Shown here: positions 18,015 through 25,979 of the stretch, piece by piece
Layout of the letters: each line of letters opens with the position of its first letter
Position numbering within the stretch: the first letter of the stretch is position 1
NCBI GenBank assembly: GCA_947625055.1
Contig: CANQMT010000006.1
Span: forward strand, 36,087 to 100,086
Length of the DNA: 64,000 bases
Reading direction: 5' to 3'
Source: an uncultured Monoglobus sp.
GTDB taxonomy: Bacteria > Bacillota > Clostridia > Monoglobales > Monoglobaceae
The notes under the pieces: generated by a model
Seen by the model: the letters and a program-made list of their open reading frames with translations, nothing else
What the model was told of the DNA's origin: nothing
Database searches by the model: none
Made by a program: the position numbers and the translations under genes

Positions 18015-19340
18015 ATGAAAAAGTTTATATCGGTTCTGATCGTTTTTATGATGTGCCTGCCGCTTTCTGCCGAATGTTTTGCGGCTCCGGGCGCGGAGAT
18101 GATCCACGGACTGGAGGAGGGTGAGATATATCTGGGCGGCGCCGTCAGAGATGATATAATCGACGTCCGCTTTACGGGCGACGGATATATTCTCAAGCTT
18201 CAGGACGGCGAGGATTATTTCACCTCCGATTTTGTGAATATGAGAAAGGTCGATGTCTTTGACGACAGCGCGAGCTTTGACAGATACAGCCGAATGGGCG
18301 GCATGGATGAGATCATGCGTGCAGGAGACGTGTACATAGCCCGCTCCAACGTGTATGACAGCTACGGTAAAAGCGGCAGGGTCCTTGAGGATAAGGGGTA
18401 TTTGTACGTTTTAAGCGATGACTTCGAGCTGATCAAGAAAACAGAGTTTGACGATTATGTAAGGGAAATGTCATATGTCGGCGGAACGTACTATGTGATG
18501 ACCTCCGACAGGAACGACTCGACGTCTCAAAAAACCGAAGCGGTCTATGAGTCCGCCGACCTAAACGTTTGGACGCGCAGAGACGACCTCGAGCATGTGC
18601 CGCTCTGTAACGGCAGAGCGGCGATAACGCTGATCGGCGAGGATATTTATATGTTTGAAAACGGAAAGCCGCAAAGCCGCGTCTCGTACGAAAGCATGAG
18701 ACTGCTCGACCGGAGCGGCCCTTATTCCGACAACGCCTCGCAGCGGATACTGAATATGTTCGACGATTATTTTTGCGTCGCAAATAATGATGAAAAGGAT
18801 ATTTACGGCGATTTGTGGATGTCGACCGACGGCGTGTATTTCAAGGAGTTTGAGCTGAACACCCTGGAGTTCATACCGGGCACCGACGCGCTGAGTGACA
18901 AATATGAGAACGCCTATGTCTTAAAGAGCGACATAGACAAATATCTGCCCGACGACCCGGTTTATATTAAACTGAACGGCGTGTTTTTGGGGTTTGACGA
19001 CCCTCCCGTCGTGACGGACGGCGAGGTTTGGGCCCCGGCGGAGTTTTTGATAAAAAGCGCGGGCGGCTCGCTGTCGCCTGCGGCGGACGGCGGATTTACC
19101 GCCCGTGTGCAGGGAACTCCGGAGCAGAAAATGCGCTCGTTTGACTCGCGCGATGAGCGCGAGATAAGCCTCAAGCCGAGCGGGAGTATAACTTTTTCCG
19201 AAAAAATAAGCGGAGCGGCCGTGCCGATCAGGATAGTCGGCGGCAAGCCCTATGTATCAGCCCGGGACCTCGCGCAAAGCCTCGGCATGAGATACATCCC
19301 GCCCAACGCCGGGCGCACCGCAGAAATAATAGACAGATAA
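18015..19340 (+). CDS. secreted protein with C-terminal copper-amine-oxidase-N-like domain
   Basis: A 441-residue exported protein with signal peptide (residues 1-24, ending SAECFA). The N-terminal two thirds are not recognised but look like a beta-propeller or repeated beta fold, with several blade-like segments (DGVYFKEF, NGRAAITLIGEDIYMF). The last 125 residues, from YIKLNGVFLG, resemble the Cu_amine_oxidN1 stalk domain (PPVVTDGEVWAPAEFL, GKPYVSARDLAQSLGM) common on clostridial surface proteins; despite the name this domain need not bind copper. AGGAGG lies 8 nt before ATG 18015, making it a better start than GTG 18009. Confidence 0.65.
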   Translation: MKKFISVLIVFMMCLPLSAECFAAPGAEMIHGLEEGEIYLGGAVRDDIIDVRFTGDGYILKLQDGEDYFTSDFVNMRKVDVFDDSASFDRYSRMGGMDEIMRAGDVYIARSNVYDSYGKSGRVLEDKGYLYVLSDDFELIKKTEFDDYVREMSYVGGTYYVMTSDRNDSTSQKTEAVYESADLNVWTRRDDLEHVPLCNGRAAITLIGEDIYMFENGKPQSRVSYESMRLLDRSGPYSDNASQRILNMFDDYFCVANNDEKDIYGDLWMSTDGVYFKEFELNTLEFIPGTDALSDKYENAYVLKSDIDKYLPDDPVYIKLNGVFLGFDDPPVVTDGEVWAPAEFLIKSAGGSLSPAADGGFTARVQGTPEQKMRSFDSRDEREISLKPSGSITFSEKISGAAVPIRIVGGKPYVSARDLAQSLGMRYIPPNAGRTAEIIDR

Positions 19341-19852
19341 CGTAGTGATTAGCAATTAGCGAATAGCGATTAGAACGGGCGACTGGCGCCGTCCGCCCCT
19401 ACGTCATTTTGCGTACTTTGGTTGTAGGGGACGGCGCCCTCGACGTCCCGTGGCCGGAGCCGCTTTGCGGCTCCGGCCGCAGTAGGGGCGGATATTATCC
19501 GCCCGTTTGCCTCGCCCCTTGGGGATAATCAGCGCGCGGAGCGTGCGGGTTCAAAGCGACCTTTCAAAATCGCCTGCGATTTTGACCAAGCGCTTCCTTA
19601 GAGGTGGATTTTCGCCGCAGGCGGAAAGACGGAGAGGGGTTAACATAGGTACTAGTGATTAGGGACTAGCTACTAGGATTAAAACCATTGGATATTTACG
19701 ATATTCCTAGTTTCTAGATCCTATTTCCTAGTCGCTACGTTGACCCCTCTCAGTCACCTACGGTGACAGCTCTCCCCAAGGGGCGAGCCTGACGGGGCGG
19801 TCGGCCGCAGCCGTCCGCCCTTCGGATTTAATTGGGAAGAATTAATTATTTT
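19341..19852. repeat. repeat-filled intergenic region, no gene
   Basis: About 510 bp made of dispersed elements: a run of GATTAGCAATTAGCGAATAG type, a 12-bp perfect hairpin (19452-19478, GGCCGGAGCCGC stem), a copy of the GGCGGATATTATCCGCC element (19482-19505), a minus copy of the long mosaic element (19510-19644), TAG-rich CTAGTGATTAGGGACTAG repeats (about 19645-19735) and a CCCCTCTCAGTCACC tract. Only spurious frames are present. Confidence 0.8.
19510..19644 (-). repeat. long mosaic repeat element, copy 1
   Basis: About 135 bp, the reverse complement of nearly identical copies at 54381-54520 and 54971-55107. Contains internal palindromes such as AAAATCGCCTGCGATTTT and TTCGCCGCAGGCGGAA, so it can fold extensively as RNA. 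Confidence 0.8.
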
Positions 19853-21295
19853 TTACAAACTCATTTCGGCAGGTTCGGCCAGCGGCTTTATGCTGTCCAT
19901 ATTGCTCCAAAGCATTACTTTTATGTTTGAATTGCTTAAATCAATATCATTGAATATCACAGTCTCTGCCACGGGTTTTGATGTCATAAAACGAAGCGTC
20001 CCGTTTTTCTCATATACCGCCAAAATAACCTCTGCCTGTAAGCTGTCACAGTTTTGGGTTTTAACATTTACAAATGTATAGGAACAATCATAAATTTGGA
20101 TATGCGGGCTGGGCGAAATGGTTCCGTCCATGCAATGAATCGTCGCATAATAAATCCGATCATTATTATTTTCTATTACTACCTTTTCCCAATCGTTTTT
20201 AGTTCCGGCATAATATATATCCGTTAGTGTAGGGTAGTAATCAAAATTGCTTTCTCCAATATTTTTAAGACTTTTCGGTATGTATAATTCACTAATTTTA
20301 TTAGAATAAAAAGTCAATCCGGCTATAGCGATCGTTCCTTCTTTGATTTTAAACGAGCCTGTTAAATCGGATTTTATATTAATCAAATAATTACCGACAT
20401 AAAACGTATCTCCTTCATATTTACCGTTACCTACCGGATCATGTTCATATAAACCTGTGTCTCTAAAAGCATATGGTCCGATACTTATTACACTATCAGG
20501 TATCGCTATGTTTGTAAGCTGTTCGCAACCCAAAAACGCATCCTCATCTATATATTTTACACCATACGGTATATTATAACTCGATTGTATTTTATCTTTC
20601 GCATATGAAATTAACTCCGTTTGATCTTTGTTAAACAACACTCCGTTTTGAGATGAATAGGATTCATTTTGGGGTGAAACCTCGTAATTTACCTTTCCGC
20701 AATACTCGCATATATTTTGGCCTATATATGTAACACTTGCAGGAATTGTTAACGTTGTTAATTCCGGACAATTATGAAATGCGCTAGAGGCAATAGTTTC
20801 AACGCCATTTCCCATATTTACCGTCTTAAGCTTTGTGCAGTAAGAAAAAGCTCCGCCACCTATGGAAACAACACTGTTTGGAATATTTATGCTTGTTATA
20901 GAAGTGTGCCCCGAAAATGCGTTTCTTCCGATAGTCTTAACACTGTTTGGTATCGTTACGCTTGTCAGATTTGGATATTCATCCTCGCCCCAATTCCATG
21001 CGCGTTCTCCGAAAGCATAATCTCCAATGCTGGTCACACCGTATTCGATTATTACTTTATGTATCTTTTCGCCGGAAAAGTACCATGGTGTATCATCGTT
21101 TTCCCTGTAATAATCCTGCATATCTCCCGTGCCGCTTATGGTTAGCGTGCCTTCGCTGTCAAGTGTCCATTTCACGTTGTCGCCCTGCGCGCCGCAGGTG
21201 CCGCTGTCTATTACTGTCGCGGCGGCTGCGGGCGTGAAGACCAGCAGGGCGCAAAGGACTGTTAATACCAAACTTAAACATAAAACTCTTTTCAT
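19853..21295 (-). CDS. secreted BspA-type leucine-rich-repeat protein
   Basis: A 480-residue protein with signal peptide (KRVLCLSLVLTVLCALLV...AAA) and LRR_5/BspA-type repeats over about residues 75-370, with the usual LTSVTIPNSVKTIGRNAF pattern. Such repeats mediate binding to host or other cells in some bacteria. The C-terminal about 90 residues (YTFVNVKTQNCDSLQ...VMLWSNMDSIKPL) match a module seen on other clostridial surface proteins. No SLH or LPXTG anchor is seen. ATG 21295 is chosen: AGGAGGT lies 8 nt upstream, and the longer frame would start inside the leader hairpin. The gene is more AT-rich than the core genes around it, suggesting horizontal origin. Confidence 0.85.
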   Translation of the reverse strand: MKRVLCLSLVLTVLCALLVFTPAAAATVIDSGTCGAQGDNVKWTLDSEGTLTISGTGDMQDYYRENDDTPWYFSGEKIHKVIIEYGVTSIGDYAFGERAWNWGEDEYPNLTSVTIPNSVKTIGRNAFSGHTSITSINIPNSVVSIGGGAFSYCTKLKTVNMGNGVETIASSAFHNCPELTTLTIPASVTYIGQNICEYCGKVNYEVSPQNESYSSQNGVLFNKDQTELISYAKDKIQSSYNIPYGVKYIDEDAFLGCEQLTNIAIPDSVISIGPYAFRDTGLYEHDPVGNGKYEGDTFYVGNYLINIKSDLTGSFKIKEGTIAIAGLTFYSNKISELYIPKSLKNIGESNFDYYPTLTDIYYAGTKNDWEKVVIENNNDRIYYATIHCMDGTISPSPHIQIYDCSYTFVNVKTQNCDSLQAEVILAVYEKNGTLRFMTSKPVAETVIFNDIDLSNSNIKVMLWSNMDSIKPLAEPAEMSL

Positions 21296-21321
21296 AAAAA
21301 TGTACCTCCTGAAAATAAAAA

Positions 21322-21349
21322 GTGTGTGGCCGCAATCTAAGCCACACAC
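21322..21349 (-). promoter_or_regulatory. terminator-like hairpin in LRR gene leader (possible attenuator)
   Basis: Perfect 9-bp stem GTGTGTGGC / GCCACACAC with a 10-nt loop. On the minus strand it is followed directly by TTTTTATTTT and then the AGGAGGT of the LRR gene, so it looks like an intrinsic terminator placed between promoter and ribosome binding site. Confidence 0.6.
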
Positions 21350-21373
21350 GAAAAATGCACGGCTCGGATTGTT

Positions 21374-21503
21374 ACCACACAATTTTAAAATCTACAAATA
21401 AATCTCAACACAAATGAGCTAATAGATTGAGCGCACATTTTTGCCGAAAAGCAAAAACCGCCCATTTATATTGTAGATTTATTCAATTTTAAAATTATGT
21501 GGT
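21374..21503 (-). promoter_or_regulatory. 130-nt structured leader bounded by inverted repeats
   Basis: Arms 21374-21391 and 21486-21503 are inverted copies of 18 bp with one mismatch (ACCACACAATTTTAAAAT in the left arm). The outer end of the right arm coincides with the predicted +1 of the LRR promoter. Inside, a TTTTTGC / GCAAAAA hairpin and competing AATAAAT pairings are visible. It could be a cis-regulatory RNA or a small inverted-repeat element. Confidence 0.5.
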
Positions 21504-21509
21504 GAGTAC

Positions 21510-21538
21510 AGTATAACACATATCAAAAACACAGTCAA
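21510..21538 (-). promoter_or_regulatory. promoter for the LRR gene
   Basis: On the minus strand: TTGACT (21538-21533), 17-bp spacer, TATACT (21515-21510). It gives a leader of about 200 nt. Confidence 0.7.
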
Positions 21539-21582
21539 TCAAAATTTTGTAATTTTGAAAAGGAATGTTTATTATAAGAATG

Positions 21583-21611
21583 TTGACATTTTTAAAGTAA
21601 TATAGTATAAT
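21583..21611 (+). promoter_or_regulatory. promoter for the GNAT toxin-antitoxin pair
   Basis: Consensus TTGACA (21583-21588), 17-bp spacer, consensus TATAAT (21606-21611), 41 bp before the first start codon. It is divergent from the LRR promoter. Confidence 0.75.
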
Positions 21612-21652
21612 GCAAATAAGGTATAATATAATTTGAAAGGAGGCGGACATAT

Positions 21653-21841
21653 ATGGCAACATCAAGCATTTTGACAAATGTCAAGATTTCCGGTGCTCAG
21701 AATGCCGAGATTTTTGTTAACGCGCTTGAGACAGCGAGCGCGGACCCTGAAAGAAAGCCGGTTTCAACCATTAATCCGCCGCTTAAAGACAAAGAGGAAA
21801 TAAGAGCATTGTTTTCGCAAAGGATTAAAGAAAATGGCTGA
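21653..21841 (+). CDS. small protein upstream of GNAT toxin, putative antitoxin
   Basis: A 62-residue protein with no recognised fold. It has an N-terminal NVKISGAQNAEIFVNALETA segment and a charged C-terminus. AAAGGAGG is placed 9 nt before the ATG. Its stop overlaps the start of the acetyltransferase gene by 8 nt, and it follows a strong dedicated promoter. Position and size suggest an antitoxin. It does not look like the ribbon-helix-helix (DUF1778) antitoxins of TacAT systems, and no DNA-binding motif is evident. Confidence 0.6.
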   Translation: MATSSILTNVKISGAQNAEIFVNALETASADPERKPVSTINPPLKDKEEIRALFSQRIKENG

Positions 21842-22418
21842 AACGGTTATTGTTAATATTTTGGATTTAATAGACTCGATCGGAGAGGAAGAGGTTCAAA
21901 CTATCCTCTCCGGTTTTTCGTGTTTAAAAAATAAAGAAATAGAAAATTTTGTCAGAAAAAATGCCGTTATATTTGCTAAAAAGAAAATGTCGGTTACATA
22001 TCTTGTGTTTGACAGAAGCGGAAATCTTTCGTCTATATTCACGTTGGCGCACAAAGCACTTGAAATAAACTGTCGGGAGCTGTCCGGAACCACAAGAAGA
22101 AAACTTGAAAGATTTTCGCAATATGACAAAACCGGAAACAGTTTTACAATATCCGCGTTTTTGATTGCTCAGTTTGGGAAAAATGACAATTATCAGGGTA
22201 CGGATATGCCGAGCGGAAACGAGCTAATGGATTATACGTTCGGTATTCTTGCCGAGGTCCAGCACGATATAGGCGGAAGTCTTGTATATTTGGAGTGTGA
22301 GGACGAGAAGAAACTGCTTGATTTTTATACCGGTGAGCCGAATTTGTTTAGAATATTCGGAGAGAGATACTCCGAAACAGACGGGGTCAAATACATACAG
22401 TTATTAAGATTTATATAA
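21834..22418 (+). CDS. GNAT-family acetyltransferase, putative toxin
   Basis: A 194-residue GNAT-like protein. Features include a beta-strand block MSVTYLVFDRSGNLSSIFTLAHKALEI, the TISAFLIAQFGKN segment and the C-terminal GGSLVYLECEDEKKLLDFY motif. This pattern is typical of a GNAT group common in Firmicutes and linked to toxin-antitoxin modules; characterised GNAT toxins acetylate aminoacyl-tRNA. It is co-translated with a 62-residue partner (8-nt overlap). The pair is AT-rich and sits between repeats and gapA, consistent with acquisition. Toxicity is inferred from layout, not shown. Confidence 0.65.
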   Translation: MAETVIVNILDLIDSIGEEEVQTILSGFSCLKNKEIENFVRKNAVIFAKKKMSVTYLVFDRSGNLSSIFTLAHKALEINCRELSGTTRRKLERFSQYDKTGNSFTISAFLIAQFGKNDNYQGTDMPSGNELMDYTFGILAEVQHDIGGSLVYLECEDEKKLLDFYTGEPNLFRIFGERYSETDGVKYIQLLRFI

Positions 22419-22422
22419 AAAT

Positions 22423-22459
22423 ACCGCGGCGCAGCTTTTGCTGCGCCACGGCGGTTTTT
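22423..22459. terminator. bidirectional terminator between GNAT gene and gapA
   Basis: Stem GGCGCAGC / GCTGCGCC with a TTTT loop and additional outer pairing ACCGC/GCGGT, flanked by TTTTT on the plus side and an A-rich stretch on the other. It serves both convergent genes. Confidence 0.75.
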
Positions 22460-22465
22460 CACCTT

Positions 22466-23503
22466 TTAGCCGAGTTCGGCGAAGTATTTGATCGTTCTTA
22501 CCATCTGGCTGGTGTAGGAATTCTCGTTGTCGTACCACGAAACGACCTGAACCTCATAGAGGCCGTCGCCCACTTCCGCAACCATTGTCTGGGTCGCGTC
22601 GAACAGCGAGCCGTACTTCATTCCGATAACGTCGGAAGATACGATCGGGTCGGTGTTGTAGCCGAAGGACTCGCTCGCGGCGGCCTTCATGGCGGCGTTG
22701 ATGCCGTCAACCGTAACGTTCTCGCCCTTAACGACCGCTGTCAGAATAGTGGTCGAGCCGGTAACAACCGGAACGCGCTGCGCCGAACCGATCAGCTTGC
22801 CGTTGAGCTCGGGGATAACCAGACCGATAGCCTTGGCCGCGCCGGTCGAGTTGGGAACGATGTTGGCCGCGCCCGCTCTTGCGCGTCTCATGTCGCCCTT
22901 TCTGTGGGGGCCGTCCAGGATCATCTGGTCGCCTGTGTAGGCGTGGATCGTCGACATGATACCGCTCTGGATCGGAGCGTAGTCGTTGAGAGCCTTGGCC
23001 ATGGGAGCCAGGCAGTTCGTTGTGCAGGAAGCGGCGGAGATGATCTTGTCGTCCGCTGTCAGCACGTTCTCGTTAACCGAGAAAACAACCGTGGGCAGAT
23101 CGTTGCCGGCGGGAGCCGAAATAACGACCTTCTTCGCGCCCGCGTCGATGTGGGCCTGAGCCTTCGCCTTTGAGGTATAGAAGCCCGTGCACTCCAGAAC
23201 AACGTCAACGCCGATCTCGCCCCAGGGGAGCTTGGAAGCGTCGGCTTCCTCATAGATCTTGAGAGTCTTGCCGTCTACCGTGAGGGTTCTCGCCTCGTCG
23301 TCGCACTCAACCGTGTGCAGGCCCTCGCCGATCGCGCCGCAGAAGCCCTTCTGAGCCGTGTCATACTTTAAAAGATTGGCCAGCATCGAGGGAGCCGTCA
23401 AATCGTTAATGGCAACAACCTCATAACCGTCAGCCTCAAACATCTGTCTGAAAGCCAGGCGGCCGATACGACCGAAACCGTTAATAGCAACTTTTACTGA
23501 CAT
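22466..23503 (-). CDS. gap: glyceraldehyde-3-phosphate dehydrogenase, type I
   Basis: Oxidative phosphorylation of glyceraldehyde-3-phosphate with NAD in glycolysis. The 345 residues show the Rossmann start [12 protein letters not shown] and the active site [12 protein letters not shown] with nucleophile Cys160. The [31 protein letters not shown] block and C-terminal [14 protein letters not shown] are canonical. TAGGAGGTAC precedes the ATG. Transcribed alone on the minus strand, with no pgk or tpi next to it in this window. Confidence 0.97.
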   Translation of the reverse strand: MSVKVAINGFGRIGRLAFRQMFEADGYEVVAINDLTAPSMLANLLKYDTAQKGFCGAIGEGLHTVECDDEARTLTVDGKTLKIYEEADASKLPWGEIGVDVVLECTGFYTSKAKAQAHIDAGAKKVVISAPAGNDLPTVVFSVNENVLTADDKIISAASCTTNCLAPMAKALNDYAPIQSGIMSTIHAYTGDQMILDGPHRKGDMRRARAGAANIVPNSTGAAKAIGLVIPELNGKLIGSAQRVPVVTGSTTILTAVVKGENVTVDGINAAMKAAASESFGYNTDPIVSSDVIGMKYGSLFDATQTMVAEVGDGLYEVQVVSWYDNENSYTSQMVRTIKYFAELG

Positions 23504-23526
23504 AATAAAAGTACCTCCTAAAAAAT

Positions 23527-23555
23527 GTATAATATAATTGTTTATTATTTTTCAA
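23527..23555 (-). promoter_or_regulatory. possible gapA promoter
   Basis: On the minus strand: TTGAAA (23555-23550), 17-bp spacer, TTATAC (23532-23527). The implied leader is short (under 20 nt) but includes the ribosome binding site. Confidence 0.4.
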
Positions 23556-23714
23556 CTAATATTATTGTACCTTATATAGGAAAAATATTCAAGAGCTTTT
23601 TTTGAGATTTTTTTGTCAAATATTTATCAAATATACAAAGGTTTTTTGTTAAGTATTTCTTTGTCGAAAAATCCGCGTCTTGTTGTGCAATCTGCACAAA
23701 ACGGCGAAAAGAAA

Positions 23715-23731
23715 TGTTACAGGAATGTTAC
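23715..23731 (+). promoter_or_regulatory. WalR-like direct repeat
   Basis: TGTTAC-N5-TGTTAC, an exact match to the published WalR/YycF consensus TGTWAH-N5-TGTWAH. A third TGTTAC at 23748-23753 keeps the 11-bp phase. It lies far (about 180 bp) upstream of the amidase promoter. Confidence 0.4.
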
Positions 23732-23911
23732 AAAAATATTTGATTTATGTTACAAAACTTGGCCCACAAGATGTGGGCGCAGATAAAAATTATTTTCAAT
23801 ATCTTGTTGTTTTCAAAGAAAAGCGCAAAAATCGGACAGGAAAATATGGGAAATATTATGTATTTTTTGTAAATTGCCGTTTAACAAATTGTGAAAAAAT
23901 CCCGTTTTCGC

Positions 23912-23940
23912 TTGATTTTTGGCGCAAAAGGTGGTATACT
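23912..23940 (+). promoter_or_regulatory. promoter for SLH amidase
   Basis: TTGATT (23912-23917), 17-bp spacer, TATACT (23935-23940), followed by a leader of about 130 nt. Confidence 0.6.
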
Positions 23941-24078
23941 TGTAAACAGTTTACAGAGATGTTGAGAAAAAGGCCGGATAACGGCGCGACCGGATAACGG
24001 CGAGGCCGGACGGCGGCGCAGACGCGCGGCTGCCACAGGGGATAATGTCCGGTCGAAATTATATGAGGTGATTATTTT

Positions 24079-25563
24079 ATGAAAAAATGCAGGATGATCA
24101 CTGCCGCGGCGCTTGTGCTCGCGATGTTGATCTTGACTCTCCCGACATTGGGAGTGACTGCGAGGGAGTTTTCGGACGTGCCTATCACCGCCTCGTACTA
24201 CACGGCGGTCGATAAGCTCAGCAACATAGGCGTGATACAGGGCAGAGAAGACGGAAATTTTGCCCCCGACGCTCAGACCACGCGCGCGGAGTTCTGCGCG
24301 TTCCTGGCGAGGGCGACCGGATACAGCGAGAGCTATTATCAGGCATCGACCGCGCCGTTCACGGACGTTTCGGCGGATTATTGGGCCAACAGCTACATAT
24401 CATATTGTTATGACAGAGGCTATGTAAACGGAAATCTTGACAACACGTTCGCACCTGCCGATCCGGTAACATACGAGCAGGTAGTAAAAATGGTCGTATG
24501 CTCTTCGGGAGCGGGCGACGAGAGCTTGAGAAGCGTCGGTCCGTATTGGTACTCGGGCTATCTGGCCGTTGCCGAAAAATACGGGCTGCTCCAAGACACG
24601 ACCAAGGCCGTGGGTACGGACGCGAACAGAGCGTTTGTTGCTCAGATGATATACAATTCGTTAAGCTTTATAAACGGCGGCGAGTTTGACGACTCGATAG
24701 GCGCCGCGACGGACGCGGCCGATCTGTCAAACAATTCGGCTTATCCCACCGCGGAGCCGCAGAATGCCGCGGACACATCGTCGGATGAGGATATTTTCGC
24801 GGCGGCGCCCGACCCCACGCTTGCGCCGAAGCCGACGGCGGCACCTCCCACATTGGCGCCCACACAGGCGCCCACGCCGCTTCCGACCAGGATCCCGACC
24901 GCGGCCCCAAAGCCGACAGCGACAAAAGCTCCCGCGCCGACACAGACGCCCGCGCAGAGCGTTCCGCAGAACGTGCCGGTTTGGGACTCGGCGTATCAGC
25001 CCAACAAGACGATAGTTATCGACCCGGGCCACAACTACAGCGGAGTTGACACGGGCGCGACGGGCAACGGCCTCAGAGAGCAGGACATCACATGGTACAT
25101 TGCCGAAAAGGTCAAGCCCCTGCTTGAGGCACGCGGCTTCAACGTTGTTATGACGAGGAACTCGATATATGACAACTGCTCGACCGTGTCCACCTCGGAC
25201 AGCCTTGCCTACAGATACAACCTTGCCAACAATATCGGCGCGAGTTTGTTCGTTTCGATCCACTGCAACGCGGGCGGCTCGAACGGAACCGAGACCTACT
25301 GCTATTACAACAGCGTCGAGGGACGGAAGCTTGCACAGAAGATACAGAACTACATAATCGGCTCGGTCGGCACGGTGAACCGCGGAGTAAAGGAAGCGGG
25401 ATTTGCGGTTATCAGACACACGACGATGCCCGCGGTGCTGGTTGAGACAGCGTTTATTGATACGGCGGATGATGCGGCGAAGCTCGCCGACAGCGCGTAT
25501 CAGCAGAAATACGCCGAGAGCATTGCCCACGGAATTTGCGATTACATGGGCGTTGCGTATTAG
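24079..25563 (+). CDS. SLH-anchored N-acetylmuramoyl-L-alanine amidase
   Basis: A 494-residue cell-wall hydrolase. Signal peptide (1-28), two clear SLH repeats plus a degenerate third (about 30-195, VIQGREDGNFAPDAQTTRAEF and later), a Pro/Thr/Ala linker (about 235-300) and an Amidase_3 domain (about 312-494). The zinc and catalytic residues are visible: His in IDPGHNYSG, Glu in LREQDI, His in SIHCNAGG and Glu in LVETAF. It cuts the amide bond between MurNAc and the stem peptide, while the SLH part binds secondary wall polymers. GAGGTGATT precedes the ATG. It opens the SLH gene locus. Confidence 0.93.
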   Translation: MKKCRMITAAALVLAMLILTLPTLGVTAREFSDVPITASYYTAVDKLSNIGVIQGREDGNFAPDAQTTRAEFCAFLARATGYSESYYQASTAPFTDVSADYWANSYISYCYDRGYVNGNLDNTFAPADPVTYEQVVKMVVCSSGAGDESLRSVGPYWYSGYLAVAEKYGLLQDTTKAVGTDANRAFVAQMIYNSLSFINGGEFDDSIGAATDAADLSNNSAYPTAEPQNAADTSSDEDIFAAAPDPTLAPKPTAAPPTLAPTQAPTPLPTRIPTAAPKPTATKAPAPTQTPAQSVPQNVPVWDSAYQPNKTIVIDPGHNYSGVDTGATGNGLREQDITWYIAEKVKPLLEARGFNVVMTRNSIYDNCSTVSTSDSLAYRYNLANNIGASLFVSIHCNAGGSNGTETYCYYNSVEGRKLAQKIQNYIIGSVGTVNRGVKEAGFAVIRHTTMPAVLVETAFIDTADDAAKLADSAYQQKYAESIAHGICDYMGVAY

Positions 25564-25573
25564 TTTAAGAATT

Positions 25574-25600
25574 AAAGGGCACATAAAAATGTGCCCTTTT
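25574..25600 (+). terminator. terminator after SLH amidase
   Basis: Perfect 11-bp stem AAAGGGCACAT / ATGTGCCCTTT with AAAA loop and terminal T run, 10 bp after the stop. Confidence 0.85.
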
Positions 25601-25602
25601 AC

Positions 25603-25979
25603 AACGTAGAGACTAGGGAATAGGAACTAGGGACTAGAATGTTAGTTCACCAAACGTCGTAGGGGCGGATATTATCCGCCCGCGGCGGCATGTGGGCATG
25701 CCGCCCTACATCGGTCGGGGGCATCGTCCACTACGAACGTAGAGACTAGGGAATAGGAACTAGGGACTAGAATGATAGTGCGCAAAACGTCGTAGGGGCG
25801 GACGACCTCGGCCGCCCGTCTGCCTCGCCCTCCGGGGAGGGTATGGAACGGGCAGCAGATTGCCGCCCCTACGGTATGGTGTCCATCGTGCGGGCTGCGA
25901 CGATTTGATACACCATCGGCACCCGTAGGGGCGGATATTATCCGCCCGGAGTTTTACATCGAATCGAAAGGAAAATATC
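25603..25979. repeat. tandem-like dispersed repeat region
   Basis: No gene. A 39-bp sequence beginning AACGTAGAGACTAGGGAATA occurs at 25603-25641 and again at 25736-25774. Two copies of the GGCGGATATTATCCGCC element lie at 25659-25682 and 25925-25948, with a related GGGGCGGACGACCTCGGCC copy near 25794 and a GGCGGCATGTGGGCATGCCG palindrome near 25684. The last element ends about 30 bp before the U32 gene. Confidence 0.8.

Larger units (their letters stand above)
23504..24078. other. 575-bp regulatory intergenic region between gapA and amidase
   Basis: No credible gene. It contains the gapA promoter, a 7-3-7 palindrome (23683-23699), three TGTTAC direct repeats (23715-23753), a palindrome GCCCACA-AGA-TGTGGGC (23762-23778), the amidase promoter (23912-23940), and a short tandem duplication (CCGGATAACGGCG) near 23973-24002. 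Its size and palindromes suggest regulator binding. Confidence 0.6.

Noticed and set aside
21295..21503. T-box riboswitch in the LRR leader
   Set aside because: The conserved T-box antiterminator sequence (AGGGUGGNACCGCG) is missing and the gene is not an amino-acid or tRNA gene.
23680..23997. 105-codon open frame between gapA and the amidase
   Set aside because: No ribosome binding site, no recognisable domain, and it spans palindromes, the TGTTAC repeats and the amidase promoter. More likely regulatory DNA.
25603..25979. CRISPR array in the repeat-rich gap
   Set aside because: The repeats are few, unevenly spaced and palindromic, their spacers contain other repeats, and no cas genes are present.
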